Shown: in pieces, positions 8,164-17,173 of the stretch
Layout: every line of letters begins with the position of its first letter
Numbering within the stretch: the first letter of the stretch is position 1
Origin: Pseudomonas fluorescens
Lineage (GTDB): Bacteria; Pseudomonadota; Gammaproteobacteria; Pseudomonadales; Pseudomonadaceae
Assembly: GCF_000802965.1 (NCBI RefSeq)
Contig: NZ_JSAK01000001.1
Span: forward strand, 175,061 to 239,060
DNA length: 64,000 nt
Direction of reading: 5' to 3'
Notes under the pieces: generated by a model
Seen by the model: the letters and a program-made list of their open reading frames with translations, nothing else
What the model was told of the DNA's origin: nothing
Database searches by the model: none
Made by a program: the position numbers and the translations under genes

Positions 8164-9600
8164 ATGGCAAGTCCAATTTTACCGGGTTCGGGCTTAGGCA
8201 CTGGCCTGGATATCGGTGCGATCGTTACTGCGCTGGTTAACGCCGACAAGTCGGCCAAGCAGACGCAGATCACTAACCTGACCAAAACCAACACGCTGAA
8301 GATTTCCGGTGTCGGTTCGTTGAAAAGTGCACTGACGGCCTTCCAGACGGCGCTGACCAACCTTGGCAGCAAGACCAATACCGCATTCGCGGGTTTTACG
8401 GCAACGTCCGGTACTCCATCGATCCTCGGTGCGACTTCCGATAACACCGCAGTTGCCGGCACCTACAGCGTTGTTGTGAATAACCTGGCCACCAGTTCGA
8501 AAGTAGCCAGTGCTTCTTTTGCCGGCGGTGCAACCAGTGCCATTCCGAGTGGTACTCTGAAAATCAGTCAGAATGGCACTGATTACAATGTCACGATTCC
8601 AGCCAATTCGACCTTGCAGAGCACTCGCGATGCCATCAACACGGTGCAGGCGAGCAATGGTATTTCTGCGAACATCGTGACCGACAGCAACGGTGCGTCG
8701 CGTCTGGTTATCAGCTCTACCAAGACCGGTTCGGGTTCCGACCTTAAGGTCAGCGGTATTACGGGGCTTGTAATCGATGGTACTCAACCGATGGGCACCA
8801 ATCCCCCGGCCTCCAGTTCAGGGGCTGTCAATGGGGTTGCCACGGATGCAAGCCTGACGATCGATGGTCTTGCGGTGACTAGCAAGAGCAATACGGTTAC
8901 CGGTGCAGTGAGTGGTTTGACCTTGAACCTGGCGTCCGTGAGCCCAGGTACTCCGCCGGCGGCTGCCACCGTTACCGTTGCGACCAATACCACCGGTTTG
9001 CAGACCTCGATTCAGACGTTCGTAGATTCCTACAACACACTGATGAAAACCATCAATACCCTGTCCAAGGCAACACAGGACGCCGATGGCAAGCTGACGG
9101 TTTCGGCAGCGTTTACCGGCGACTCAATGCCACGTTCGCTGATTTCCGATATCCGCAGCGTACTGACTGCACCCGGGGCGGGGGGGCCACTGGCCGTGCT
9201 GTCGCAACTGGGTGTAATGACAGACCGCAACACCGGCAACCTCGCGTTCGACACTACCGCATTCGGCAAGACGATGGCCGCCAATGGCATGAGCGGCCAG
9301 GTACAGCAGTTTTTCAATGGTACCGACGCTACCAACGGCCTGCTGGCGCGTATGGGCAAGGCTATTACGCCTTATGTGCAGACGGGGGGGGTGCTCGATC
9401 AGCGCAATACCAGCCTGCAGACCTTGAGCAAGAACCTTACGGATCAGCAGGCAGCACTGGACTTGCGTGTTACCAACCTGACGGCCACATTGACCGCCAA
9501 ATACAACGCCATGGACTTGCTGGTCGGGCAAATGAAGGCCACGGGGAATAGCATTACCTCGTTCTTCAACACCTTGAACGCTCAGAAATCCAGCGACTAG
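8164..9600 (+). CDS. fliD: Flagellar filament cap protein FliD (HAP2)
   Basis: FliD caps the filament tip and folds incoming flagellin. The 478-residue frame has the N-terminal FliD domain (GSGLGTGLDIGAIVTALVNADKSAK at about residues 8-32), a variable Ser/Thr/Gly-rich middle and the C-terminal FliD domain (about 240-470, TSIQTFVDSYNTLMKTINTLSK). Both termini form heptad-like helices that make the D0 coiled coil. Length is normal for B-type Pseudomonas FliD. Two poly-G tracts lie in the coding region, G7 at 9180-9186 and G8 at 9384-9391; both keep the frame open here. A terminator follows the stop. Confidence 0.96.
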   Translation: MASPILPGSGLGTGLDIGAIVTALVNADKSAKQTQITNLTKTNTLKISGVGSLKSALTAFQTALTNLGSKTNTAFAGFTATSGTPSILGATSDNTAVAGTYSVVVNNLATSSKVASASFAGGATSAIPSGTLKISQNGTDYNVTIPANSTLQSTRDAINTVQASNGISANIVTDSNGASRLVISSTKTGSGSDLKVSGITGLVIDGTQPMGTNPPASSSGAVNGVATDASLTIDGLAVTSKSNTVTGAVSGLTLNLASVSPGTPPAAATVTVATNTTGLQTSIQTFVDSYNTLMKTINTLSKATQDADGKLTVSAAFTGDSMPRSLISDIRSVLTAPGAGGPLAVLSQLGVMTDRNTGNLAFDTTAFGKTMAANGMSGQVQQFFNGTDATNGLLARMGKAITPYVQTGGVLDQRNTSLQTLSKNLTDQQAALDLRVTNLTATLTAKYNAMDLLVGQMKATGNSITSFFNTLNAQKSSD

Positions 9601-9612
9601 TCATGAGTGACG

Positions 9613-9656
9613 ACAAAAACCCGGCTACGCATTTCGGCGTGCGCCGGGTTTTTGTC
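9613..9656 (+). terminator. Rho-independent terminator after fliD
   Basis: The stem ACAAAAACCCGGC pairs with GCCGGGTTTTTGT across an internal hairpin, and it ends in a T-rich tract. It separates fliD from fliS, which has its own FliA promoter directly downstream. Confidence 0.88.
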
Positions 9657-9664
9657 TTTTGATC

Positions 9665-9691
9665 TAAAGTTTTCTGGCTCGCAGACGATAC
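9665..9691 (+). promoter_or_regulatory. FliA (sigma-28) promoter of fliS
   Basis: TAAA and GACGATAC are separated by exactly 15 bases, matching the FliA consensus. The -10 element is nearly the same as that of fliC (GACGATAA). It lies just after the fliD terminator and about 40 bases before fliS, so the flagellin chaperone would be made together with flagellin. Confidence 0.75.
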
Positions 9692-9728
9692 ACTGGTCAT
9701 ACGAGTCATTGTGGCAATGAGGTAGAAC

Positions 9729-10124
9729 ATGAATCCAATGTTAGCCCTTCGGCAGTATCAGAAAGTGGGTGCGCACGCCCAGGCGTCCGAAGCGAGCCCG
9801 CATCGTTTGGTGCAAATGTTGATGGAAGGTGGTCTGGACCGCATCGCCCAGGCCAAAGGCGCCATGGAGCGCAAGGATATTCCTGGCAAGTGCGTGTCGA
9901 TCGGTAAGGCGATTGGCATCATCGGTGGCCTGCGTGAAGGCCTGGATCTCGAAAATTGCGCCGATACCCTTGGCGAACTCGACAGTCTCTATATCTACAT
10001 GATGAAGCGCCTGACCGAGGCGAACATCAGCAGCGATTCGAAGATTCTCGATGAGGTCGCCGGGTTGCTTCGCACGGTGAAAGAAGGCTGGGACGGCATT
10101 GCTGGGCCAGGTCCGCAGTTCTAA
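9729..10124 (+). CDS. fliS: Flagellin export chaperone FliS
   Basis: This 131-residue, all-helical cytoplasmic chaperone holds the C terminus of flagellin until export. The N-terminal YQKVGAHAQASEASPHRLVQMLMEGGLDRIAQAKGAM block and the later IGKAIGIIGGLREGLD block are characteristic. Length is normal. A FliA promoter and the fliD terminator lie upstream. The fliT-like gene follows at a distance of ten bases. Confidence 0.95.
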   Translation: MNPMLALRQYQKVGAHAQASEASPHRLVQMLMEGGLDRIAQAKGAMERKDIPGKCVSIGKAIGIIGGLREGLDLENCADTLGELDSLYIYMMKRLTEANISSDSKILDEVAGLLRTVKEGWDGIAGPGPQF

Positions 10125-10134
10125 GGAGACCACC

Positions 10135-10431
10135 ATGAGTCTTGTATTGCAGCGAATAGAACGGACCCGTGAAGCGCTGGTTGATGCTTTGGCCGAGCGC
10201 AATTGGGAGGCAATCGGTCAATTGGATCTGGATTGCCGTTCCTGCATGGAAGACGTCTTGAGTGAGCCTTCGCTGGACGAAGGTGCGCTGCGTGGCAATC
10301 TTGAGGAGTTGCTGTTTGTGTACAAGCAATTACTTGAGGTGGCTATGGGGGAGAGGCAAGCGATTGTCGACGAGATGTCGCAGATCAACCAAGCACAAAA
10401 GGCGTCAAAGGTTTACCATCTGTTTGGTTAA
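10135..10431 (+). CDS. fliT: FliT-like flagellar chaperone (FleP position)
   Basis: This 98-residue helical protein lies directly after fliS, behind an AAGGAG ribosome site that fixes the ATG at 10135. In P. aeruginosa the equivalent slot after fliS holds fleP (PA1096), and many Pseudomonas annotations call this protein FliT, the FliD export chaperone. The sequence shows an N-terminal helix (LQRIERTREALVDALAERNWEAIGQLDLDCR) like FliT. Family assignment is by length, helix pattern and context rather than a diagnostic motif. Confidence 0.65.
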   Translation: MSLVLQRIERTREALVDALAERNWEAIGQLDLDCRSCMEDVLSEPSLDEGALRGNLEELLFVYKQLLEVAMGERQAIVDEMSQINQAQKASKVYHLFG

Positions 10432-10604
10432 TTAATCCCCGGTTAATCCAAACATAGTGCGCCATAAATTTGACTGTGCACGGTTTTTTGACTTAACTAG
10501 TGGCTGGTTCCAGATTTCAGTCGTCTTCAGGCATAACGTGCCTGCGAGCGTTTAGCTTGCCCCAGCATTTTGGGCATTGAGTTGACTAGGGAAGTTGCTA
10601 TTGC
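10432..10604 (+). promoter_or_regulatory. fleQ leader and promoter region
   Basis: This 173-base gap is AT-rich at its left end. A -35-like TTGACT at 10471 with weak -10-like TTAACT 17 bases on is the best sigma-70 candidate. A perfect inverted repeat CAGGCA-taacg-TGCCTG lies at 10528-10544 in the probable leader. No sigma-54 element was seen, in keeping with fleQ being at the top of the hierarchy. The exact start site is uncertain. Confidence 0.35.
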
Positions 10605-12080
10605 ATGTGGCGTGAAACCAAAATTCTGCTGATTGATGACGATAGCGTCCGCCGCCGCGATTTGGCGGTGATTTTAAATTTTCTCGGTGAAGAAAATTTA
10701 CCCTGCGGTAGCCATGACTGGCAGCAGGCGGTCGGCTCTTTGTCATCTAGTCGTGAAGTCATCTGTGTCCTCATCGGGACGGTCAACGCTCCTGGCGTAT
10801 TGACGGGCTTGTTAAAGACACTCGCCACATGGGATGAGTTCCTTCCGGTTTTGTTGATGGGCGATAATTCTTCCATTGACCTGCCTGAAGACCAGCGTCG
10901 CCGCGTGCTTTCGACCCTGGAAATGCCGCCAAGCTATAGCAAATTGCTTGACTCCCTGCACCGTGCCCAGGTCTATCGCGAGATGTACGACCAGGCCCGC
11001 GAGCGCGGTCGTCATCGCGAACCCAATCTTTTCCGCAGTCTCGTCGGCACCAGCCGGGCGATTCAGCACGTGCGTCAGATGATGCAGCAAGTGGCCGACA
11101 CCGATGCCAGCGTATTGATCCTCGGAGAGTCCGGGACCGGCAAGGAAGTGGTCGCGCGTAACCTTCATTACCATTCCAAGCGTCGTGAAGCGCCCTTCGT
11201 GCCGGTCAACTGCGGCGCGATTCCGGCAGAGTTGCTGGAAAGCGAATTGTTCGGCCATGAGAAGGGCGCCTTTACGGGGGCGATCACCAGCCGTGCCGGG
11301 CGTTTTGAATTGGCCAACGGCGGCACCTTGTTTCTCGACGAAATCGGCGACATGCCGTTGCCGATGCAGGTCAAGCTGCTGCGCGTGTTGCAGGAGCGCA
11401 CCTTCGAGCGCGTGGGCAGCAACAAGACTCAAAGCGTTGATGTGCGCATCATCGCCGCGACCCACAAGAATCTTGAAAGCATGATCGAGGTCGGCACTTT
11501 CCGCGAAGACCTGTACTACCGTCTGAACGTGTTCCCGATCGAAATGGCACCGCTGCGCGAACGCGTCGAAGACATTCCGCTGCTGATGAACGAGTTGATC
11601 TCGCGCATGGAGCACGAGAAGCGTGGTTCGATCCGTTTCAACTCGGCGGCAATCATGTCGCTGTGCCGTCACGGCTGGCCAGGTAACGTCCGCGAACTGG
11701 CGAACTTGGTAGAGCGCATGGCGATCATGCATCCGTACGGTGTAATCGGTGTGGTGGAGTTGCCGAAGAAATTCCGCTACGTCGACGATGAAGACGAGCA
11801 ACTGGTCGACAGTTTGCGCAACGATCTCGAAGAGCGGGTGGCCATCAACGGGCATACCCCGGATTTCACTGCCAATGCCTTGCTGCCGCCGGAAGGCTTG
11901 GACCTCAAGGATTATCTCGGTGGTCTTGAGCAAGGGCTGATTCAGCAGGCGCTGGATGATGCCAACGGTATCGTGGCGCGCGCTGCCGAGCGGTTGCGTA
12001 TCCGTCGCACCACGCTGGTGGAAAAGATGCGCAAATACGGCATGAGCCGTCGTGACGGTGATGAGCAGGCGGATGATTGA
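10605..12080 (+). CDS. fleQ: Flagellar master regulator FleQ
   Basis: FleQ is the sigma-54 enhancer-binding protein that starts the flagellar cascade and, with c-di-GMP, switches to biofilm genes. The 491 residues are in three parts: an N-terminal receiver-like FleQ domain (about 1-120), an AAA+ domain (about 140-380) with Walker A GESGTGKE at 174-181 and the sigma-54 contact loop GAFTGA at 221-226, and a C-terminal Fis-type helix-turn-helix (about 440-480, [20 protein letters not shown]). FleN, encoded downstream in this window, is its known anti-activator. The ATG at 10605 gives the conserved start [13 protein letters not shown]. Confidence 0.97.
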   Translation: MWRETKILLIDDDSVRRRDLAVILNFLGEENLPCGSHDWQQAVGSLSSSREVICVLIGTVNAPGVLTGLLKTLATWDEFLPVLLMGDNSSIDLPEDQRRRVLSTLEMPPSYSKLLDSLHRAQVYREMYDQARERGRHREPNLFRSLVGTSRAIQHVRQMMQQVADTDASVLILGESGTGKEVVARNLHYHSKRREAPFVPVNCGAIPAELLESELFGHEKGAFTGAITSRAGRFELANGGTLFLDEIGDMPLPMQVKLLRVLQERTFERVGSNKTQSVDVRIIAATHKNLESMIEVGTFREDLYYRLNVFPIEMAPLRERVEDIPLLMNELISRMEHEKRGSIRFNSAAIMSLCRHGWPGNVRELANLVERMAIMHPYGVIGVVELPKKFRYVDDEDEQLVDSLRNDLEERVAINGHTPDFTANALLPPEGLDLKDYLGGLEQGLIQQALDDANGIVARAAERLRIRRTTLVEKMRKYGMSRRDGDEQADD

Positions 12081-12120
12081 CGCCTGTTTTTCAAACCCTT
12101 CATTTATAGGCATTTTTTTT

Positions 12121-12137
12121 TAGGCACGGGTATTGCT
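12121..12137 (+). promoter_or_regulatory. Sigma-54 promoter of fleSR
   Basis: AGGCACGGGTATTGCT has GG and GC separated by exactly ten bases and matches the consensus TGGCACG-N4-TTGC in all but the first base. It is 54 bases upstream of fleS. In P. aeruginosa fleSR is a class II operon under FleQ and sigma-54. Confidence 0.85.
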
Positions 12138-12190
12138 AAGTCCCTCGCAACGTTCCGTTTCAATGACGGTCAGCCAAGCGAGAGAGCACG

Positions 12191-13402
12191 ATGCCCCAAG
12201 CCGCCCAGATGTCTCCTGTCCCTGATGCCCTGGGGCAATCGTCGTCCGTAGAACAGGCAAGCCGGCTTGGCCTTGAGCATGCATTTGCGCTGTTCAACCA
12301 GATGTCGAGCCAGTTGACCGATTCCTACAGCATGCTCGAAGCACGGGTCAGCGAACTCAAGGGCGAGCTGGCGGTGGTCAGCGCCCAGCGCATGCAAGAG
12401 CTGGCGGAAAAAGAACGCCTGGCCAACCGACTGCAAAACCTCCTCGATCTATTGCCCGGTGGCGTCATCGTCATCGACGCCCAGGGCATCGTGCGCGAAG
12501 CCAACCCCGCCGCATGCGAGTTGCTCGGTCTGCCACTTGAAGGCGAACTGTGGCGGCAAGTCATTACTCGTTGTTTTGCGCCCCGTGAAGACGACGGTCA
12601 CGAAATTTCCCTCAAGGATGGCCGGCGTCTGTCGATTGCCACGCGCTCACTGGATGCCGAGCCTGGTCAGTTGGTGCTGCTCAACGACCTGACTGAAACC
12701 CGTCATCTCCAGGATCAACTGGCCCGCCATGAACGCCTGTCGTCCCTCGGTCGTATGGTCGCTTCCCTGGCTCACCAGATTCGCACGCCGTTATCCGCCG
12801 CCTTGCTCTACGCCAGTCATTTGACTGAGCAGGAGTTGCCGGTCGAGACCCAGCAACGTTTTGCCGGACGTCTCAAAGAACGTCTGCATGAGCTGGAGCA
12901 TCAAGTGCGCGACATGTTGGTATTCGCCCGCGGCGAGTTGCCGTTGACGGATCGGGTCTCGCCTAAACAACTGATGCAATCGCTGCAGGCTGCGGCGCTG
13001 ACCCATGTGCAGGACCTGCCGATCCGCTGGCAGTGCGACAGTCATTCAGGCGAGTTGCTGTGCAGCCGCGATACCCTGGTCGGCGCCATTCTCAATCTCA
13101 TCGAAAACGCCATTCACGCCAGCGCCGGTGACGTGCGCTTGAAGGTCCATCTGTACGCCCGTGAAAACACTCTGCGTCTGTGTGTCAGCGATAGCGGCAG
13201 CGGCATCGATGACGCCGTACTGGCGCGTCTGGGTGAGCCGTTTTTCACGACCAAATCCACCGGAACCGGTCTCGGCCTGACGGTGGTCAAGGCGGTTGCG
13301 CGTGCCCATCAAGGCGAATTGAAATTGCGCTCGCGGCTCGGTCGCGGCACCTGTGCGCAGGTGATCCTGCCGTTGTTCAGCCACGCTCAGGGAGCGGAGT
13401 GA
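12191..13402 (+). CDS. fleS: Sensor histidine kinase FleS
   Basis: FleS is the soluble kinase partner of FleR in the class III step of the flagellar cascade. The 403 residues have no membrane segment. An N-terminal coiled coil (about 35-80) leads to a PAS domain (about 80-180, LLDLLPGGVIVIDAQGIVREANPAACELLG). The HisKA box SLAHQIRTPLSAALLYA follows with His195 as the phosphorylation site. The ATPase domain has N box LIENAIHAS, G1 DSGSGID, F box EPFFTTK and G2 GTGLGLTVV. It overlaps the fleR coding region at its end. The sigma-54 promoter is upstream. Confidence 0.95.
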   Translation: MPQAAQMSPVPDALGQSSSVEQASRLGLEHAFALFNQMSSQLTDSYSMLEARVSELKGELAVVSAQRMQELAEKERLANRLQNLLDLLPGGVIVIDAQGIVREANPAACELLGLPLEGELWRQVITRCFAPREDDGHEISLKDGRRLSIATRSLDAEPGQLVLLNDLTETRHLQDQLARHERLSSLGRMVASLAHQIRTPLSAALLYASHLTEQELPVETQQRFAGRLKERLHELEHQVRDMLVFARGELPLTDRVSPKQLMQSLQAAALTHVQDLPIRWQCDSHSGELLCSRDTLVGAILNLIENAIHASAGDVRLKVHLYARENTLRLCVSDSGSGIDDAVLARLGEPFFTTKSTGTGLGLTVVKAVARAHQGELKLRSRLGRGTCAQVILPLFSHAQGAE

Positions 13403-13407
13403 AGGTC

Positions 13408-14799
13408 ATGGGTATCAAGGTTTTACTGGTCGAGGATGACCGCGCGTTACGCGAAGCATTGGCGGACACGCTGCTGCTCGCCGGGCACGATTACAAGGCC
13501 GTCGGTTCGGCGGAAGAGGCGTTGGCCGCCGTTGGCAGCGAGGCGTTCAATCTGGTGCTCAGTGACGTCAACATGCCGGGTATGGACGGTCATCAGTTAC
13601 TCGGTTTGTTGCGGGCGCGTCAGCCGCAATTGCCGGTGCTGCTGATGACCGCACACGGCTCCGTGGAGCGGGCGGTCGATGCGATGCGTCAGGGCGCGGC
13701 GGATTATCTGGTCAAGCCGTTCGAGCCCAAGGCATTGCTTGATCTGGTGGCGCGTCATGCCTTGGGCAGTCTCGGCGCGAGCGAGAGCGAAGGGCCGGTG
13801 GCGTTCGAGCCGGCCAGCGCACAGTTGCTCGAATTGGCTGCGCGGGTTGCACGCAGTGACTCCACGGTGTTGATCTCCGGCGAATCCGGGACCGGCAAGG
13901 AAGTGCTGGCGCGCTACATTCACCAGCACTCCCATCGTGCCAGTCAGCCGTTCATTGCGATCAACTGTGCCGCAATTCCGGACAACATGCTGGAAGCCAC
14001 GCTCTTCGGTCACGAGAAAGGTTCGTTCACTGGCGCCATTGCGGCTCAGGCAGGCAAGTTCGAACAGGCCGATGGCGGAACCATTCTGCTCGATGAAATC
14101 TCCGAAATGCCCTTGGGCTTGCAGGCCAAATTGCTGCGCGTGCTGCAAGAGCGGGAGGTCGAGCGGGTGGGGGCGCGCAAGCCGATCTCACTGGATATTC
14201 GTGTGGTCGCGACCACCAACCGGGACCTGGCTGGGGAAGTGGCGGCGGGGCGTTTCCGTGAAGACCTTTACTATCGCCTCTCGGTGTTTCCATTGGCGTG
14301 GCGTCCGTTGCGCGAGCGCACTGCCGACATCCTGCCGTTGGCCGAGCGGCTGCTGACCAAACACGTCAATAAAATGAAGCATGCTGCCGCGCGCCTGTCA
14401 CCCGAGGCGCAGGCGTGCCTGATCGGTTATCCATGGCCGGGCAATGTGCGTGAGCTGGATAACGCGATCCAGCGTGCGCTGATCCTGCAGCAGGGTGGCT
14501 TGATTCAGCCTCAGGATTTTTGCCTGGCTGGTCCGGTTGCCTGCGCGCCACTGCCGACGTTGGCGCTCGCAGCAACACCGATACGGGCCGTCGAGGTGGA
14601 GGCTGAGTCAGCCGGGGCACTGGGCGATGACCTGCGTCGCCGTGAGTTCCAAATGATCATCGACACCCTGCGCACCGAGCGTGGCCGCCGCAAAGAGGCC
14701 GCCGAGCGCCTGGGCATCAGCCCGCGCACCCTGCGCTACAAGCTGGCGCAAATGCGCGATGCCGGAATGGACGTCGAAGCGTATTTGTTCGCAACCTGA
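13408..14799 (+). CDS. fleR: Sigma-54 response regulator FleR
   Basis: FleR activates basal body and hook operons. The 463 residues comprise a receiver domain (1-120) with phosphoacceptor Asp53 (LVLSDVNMPGMDG), an AAA+ domain with Walker A GESGTGKE and the sigma-54 loop as GSFTGA instead of the usual GAFTGA, and a C-terminal Fis-type helix-turn-helix (KEAAERLGISPRTLRYKLAQM). The ATG at 13408 is chosen because MGIKVLLVEDDRALREAL is the family start; a GTG at 13399 overlapping the fleS stop is possible but adds three residues. It lies directly after fleS. Confidence 0.95.
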   Translation: MGIKVLLVEDDRALREALADTLLLAGHDYKAVGSAEEALAAVGSEAFNLVLSDVNMPGMDGHQLLGLLRARQPQLPVLLMTAHGSVERAVDAMRQGAADYLVKPFEPKALLDLVARHALGSLGASESEGPVAFEPASAQLLELAARVARSDSTVLISGESGTGKEVLARYIHQHSHRASQPFIAINCAAIPDNMLEATLFGHEKGSFTGAIAAQAGKFEQADGGTILLDEISEMPLGLQAKLLRVLQEREVERVGARKPISLDIRVVATTNRDLAGEVAAGRFREDLYYRLSVFPLAWRPLRERTADILPLAERLLTKHVNKMKHAAARLSPEAQACLIGYPWPGNVRELDNAIQRALILQQGGLIQPQDFCLAGPVACAPLPTLALAATPIRAVEVEAESAGALGDDLRRREFQMIIDTLRTERGRRKEAAERLGISPRTLRYKLAQMRDAGMDVEAYLFAT

Positions 14800-14840
14800 T
14801 TCGGGAGCGGCATGGTCAACCAGGCCACAATGCGCTTCCC

Positions 14841-14913
14841 CTGCAGGAGCTGGCTTGCCAGCGATAGCGGCATCGCAGCCGCCATCGAATCGCTGGCAAG
14901 CCAGCTCCTACAG
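14841..14913. repeat. REP-type palindrome pair between fleR and fliE
   Basis: Two inverted copies of a Pseudomonas REP-like unit (GGAGCTGGCTTGCCAGCGAT and its complement ending in CTCCTACAG) flank a short central spacer. Each unit has its own internal short dyad (CTGGC...GCCAG). It lies after fleR and before the fliE promoter. Confidence 0.8.
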
Positions 14914-14964
14914 AGCGTTGCGATGAGAGGTCGGTAGAGCTTTTGTATAGCGTAGCCACGGAGC

Positions 14965-14980
14965 TGGCACCCTTGTTGCT
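14965..14980 (+). promoter_or_regulatory. Sigma-54 promoter of fliE operon
   Basis: TGGCACCCTTGTTGCT matches the sigma-54 consensus, with GG and GC separated by ten bases. It is 61 bases before fliE and would drive fliEFGHIJ. FleR/FleQ dependence is inferred from P. aeruginosa. Confidence 0.88.
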
Positions 14981-15040
14981 AACACCTCAATACCCGCCGA
15001 GTGAGTGTCAAAAAATTGCGGGTCGCCAAAGAGAGAAATC

Positions 15041-15370
15041 ATGAGCCAAGGTATTGAATTCAATCGGTTGATGCTGGACATGCGCGCCATGCAAATGGAC
15101 GCCATGTCTGCGCCGAAATCGACTGCCGCCGTCCCTGAACTGAATGGCAGCAGCTTTTCCGACATGCTCGGTCAGGCCGTCAATAAAGTGAACGACACCC
15201 AGCAGGCATCCACTCAGTTGGCCAGTGCGTTCGAGATCGGCAAGAGCGGCGTCGACCTGACGGACGTGATGATTTCCTCGCAAAAAGCCAGCGTGTCTTT
15301 CCAGGCATTGACCCAAGTGCGTAACAAGCTGGTTCAGGCTTACCAAGACATCATGCAGATGCCGGTTTAA
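15041..15370 (+). CDS. fliE: Flagellar hook-basal body protein FliE
   Basis: FliE joins the MS ring to the rod and is the first substrate of the export apparatus. The 109-residue product has the FliE domain over its C-terminal two-thirds ([40 protein letters not shown], ending YQDIMQMPV). ATG 15041 after AAGAGAG gives the normal length; the frame extends 36 bases further upstream but without a family-like N terminus. It heads the operon behind a sigma-54 promoter. Confidence 0.96.
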   Translation: MSQGIEFNRLMLDMRAMQMDAMSAPKSTAAVPELNGSSFSDMLGQAVNKVNDTQQASTQLASAFEIGKSGVDLTDVMISSQKASVSFQALTQVRNKLVQAYQDIMQMPV

Positions 15371-15385
15371 GGACGAGATTGAGTC

Positions 15386-17173
15386 ATGGCAGAAGCAGTC
15401 GCCGATAACGTTCCGGCCAAGGCCACTCCAATAGACGGCAAACCGCCGCTGTTCGGTTTGTCCTTCCTGGAGAACCTTTCCGAAATGACCATGTTGCGTC
15501 AGGTAGGCCTGTTGGTCGGCCTGGCCGCGAGCGTGGCGATTGGTTTCGCCGTGGTGCTGTGGTCCCAGCAACCGGACTACCGGCCGCTCTACGGCAGCCT
15601 TGCCGGTATGGACGCCAAGCAGGTCATGGACACCCTGGCCTCTGCCGATATTCCCTACACCGTTGAGCCCAATTCCGGAGCCTTGCTGGTCAAGGCCGAT
15701 GACCTGTCCCGTGCGCGCCTGAAACTGGCGGCCGCTGGTGTCACTCCCAGTGACGGCAACATCGGTTTTGAAATCCTCGACAAGGAGCAAGGCCTCGGCA
15801 CCAGCCAGTTCATGGAGGCGACCCGCTACCGTCGCGGTCTCGAAGGCGAACTGGCGCGGACCATCTCCAGCCTGAACAACGTCAAGGGTGCCCGCGTGCA
15901 CCTGGCGATTCCGAAGAGTTCGGTGTTCGTGCGCGACGAGCGCAAGCCGAGTGCTTCGGTTCTGGTTGAACTCTATTCCGGCCGCTCGCTGGAACCGGGC
16001 CAGGTTGTCGCCATCATCAATCTGGTGGCGACCAGCGTTCCTGAGCTCAGCAAGTCGCAGATCACCGTGGTCGACCAGAAGGGCAACCTGCTCTCCGATC
16101 AGGCGGAAAATTCCGAACTGACCATGGCCGGCAAGCAATTCGATTACAGCCGTCGCATGGAAAGCATGCTCACCCAGCGCGTGCACAACATCCTGCAACC
16201 GGTACTCGGCAATGATCGCTACAAGGCGGAAGTGTCGGCCGATGTGGATTTCAGTGCCGTCGAATCGACTTCCGAACAGTTCAACCCCGACCAACCGGCG
16301 TTGCGCAGCGAGCAGTCGGTCAACGAACAGCGTACCGCCAGCAATGGCCCGCAAGGCGTGCCGGGTGCCCTGAGCAACCAGCCGCCCGCGCCAGCCTCCG
16401 CGCCGCAAACCACCGGTGGCGCCACCGCGTCGGCCGGCATGGTGCAGCCAGGCCAGCCGCTGCTGGATGCCAACGGCCAGCAGATCATGGACCCGGCCAC
16501 CGGCCAGCCGATGCTCGCGCCGTACCCAGCGGACAAGCGTCAACAATCCACCAAGAACTTCGAGCTCGACCGTTCCATCAGTCACACCAAGCAGCAGCAG
16601 GGTCGTTTGAATCGCCTGTCGGTGTCGGTGGTGGTGGATGATCAGGTCAAGATCAACCCGGCCAATGGTGAAACCACCCGTGCGCCGTGGACCGCCGATG
16701 AACTGGCGCGCTTCACCCGTCTGGTGCAAGACGCGGTCGGCTTCGACGCCAGCCGTGGCGACAGCGTCAGCGTGATCAACATGCCGTTCTCTTCCGAGCG
16801 CGGTGAAGTGATTGCCGATATTCCGTTCTACTCGCAGCCGTGGTTCTGGGACATCGTCAAGCAAGTGCTGGGCGTGTTGTTCATCCTCGTGCTGGTGTTC
16901 GGCGTGCTGCGTCCGGTGCTCAACAACATCACCGGTGGTGGCAAAGGCAAGCAGTTGGCCGGCATTGGCAGCGATGTCGAGTTGGGTGGCATGGGCGGCC
17001 TGGACGGCGAACTGGCCAACGACCGTGTCAGCCTCGGCGGCCCGCAAAGCATCCTGCTGCCGAGCCCGAGCGAAGGCTATGACGCGCAGTTGAACGCAAT
17101 CAAGAGTCTGGTGGCAGAAGATCCGGGTCGCGTGGCCCAGGTCGTGAAAGAGTGGATTAACGCAGATGAGTGA
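15386..17173 (+). CDS. fliF: Flagellar MS-ring protein FliF
   Basis: FliF builds the MS ring in the inner membrane. The 595 residues show an N-terminal membrane segment (about 38-58, VGLLVGLAASVAIGFAVVLW), the YscJ/FliF ring-building domain (about 60-235), the FliF C domain with a Pro/Gln/Ala-rich linker at about 310-400, and a second membrane segment near 490-512 (IVKQVLGVLFILVLVFGVL). A cytoplasmic tail follows that binds FliG (EDPGRVAQVVKEWINADE). Length is normal. The 3' end overlaps fliG by eight bases. Confidence 0.97.
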   Translation: MAEAVADNVPAKATPIDGKPPLFGLSFLENLSEMTMLRQVGLLVGLAASVAIGFAVVLWSQQPDYRPLYGSLAGMDAKQVMDTLASADIPYTVEPNSGALLVKADDLSRARLKLAAAGVTPSDGNIGFEILDKEQGLGTSQFMEATRYRRGLEGELARTISSLNNVKGARVHLAIPKSSVFVRDERKPSASVLVELYSGRSLEPGQVVAIINLVATSVPELSKSQITVVDQKGNLLSDQAENSELTMAGKQFDYSRRMESMLTQRVHNILQPVLGNDRYKAEVSADVDFSAVESTSEQFNPDQPALRSEQSVNEQRTASNGPQGVPGALSNQPPAPASAPQTTGGATASAGMVQPGQPLLDANGQQIMDPATGQPMLAPYPADKRQQSTKNFELDRSISHTKQQQGRLNRLSVSVVVDDQVKINPANGETTRAPWTADELARFTRLVQDAVGFDASRGDSVSVINMPFSSERGEVIADIPFYSQPWFWDIVKQVLGVLFILVLVFGVLRPVLNNITGGGKGKQLAGIGSDVELGGMGGLDGELANDRVSLGGPQSILLPSPSEGYDAQLNAIKSLVAEDPGRVAQVVKEWINADE

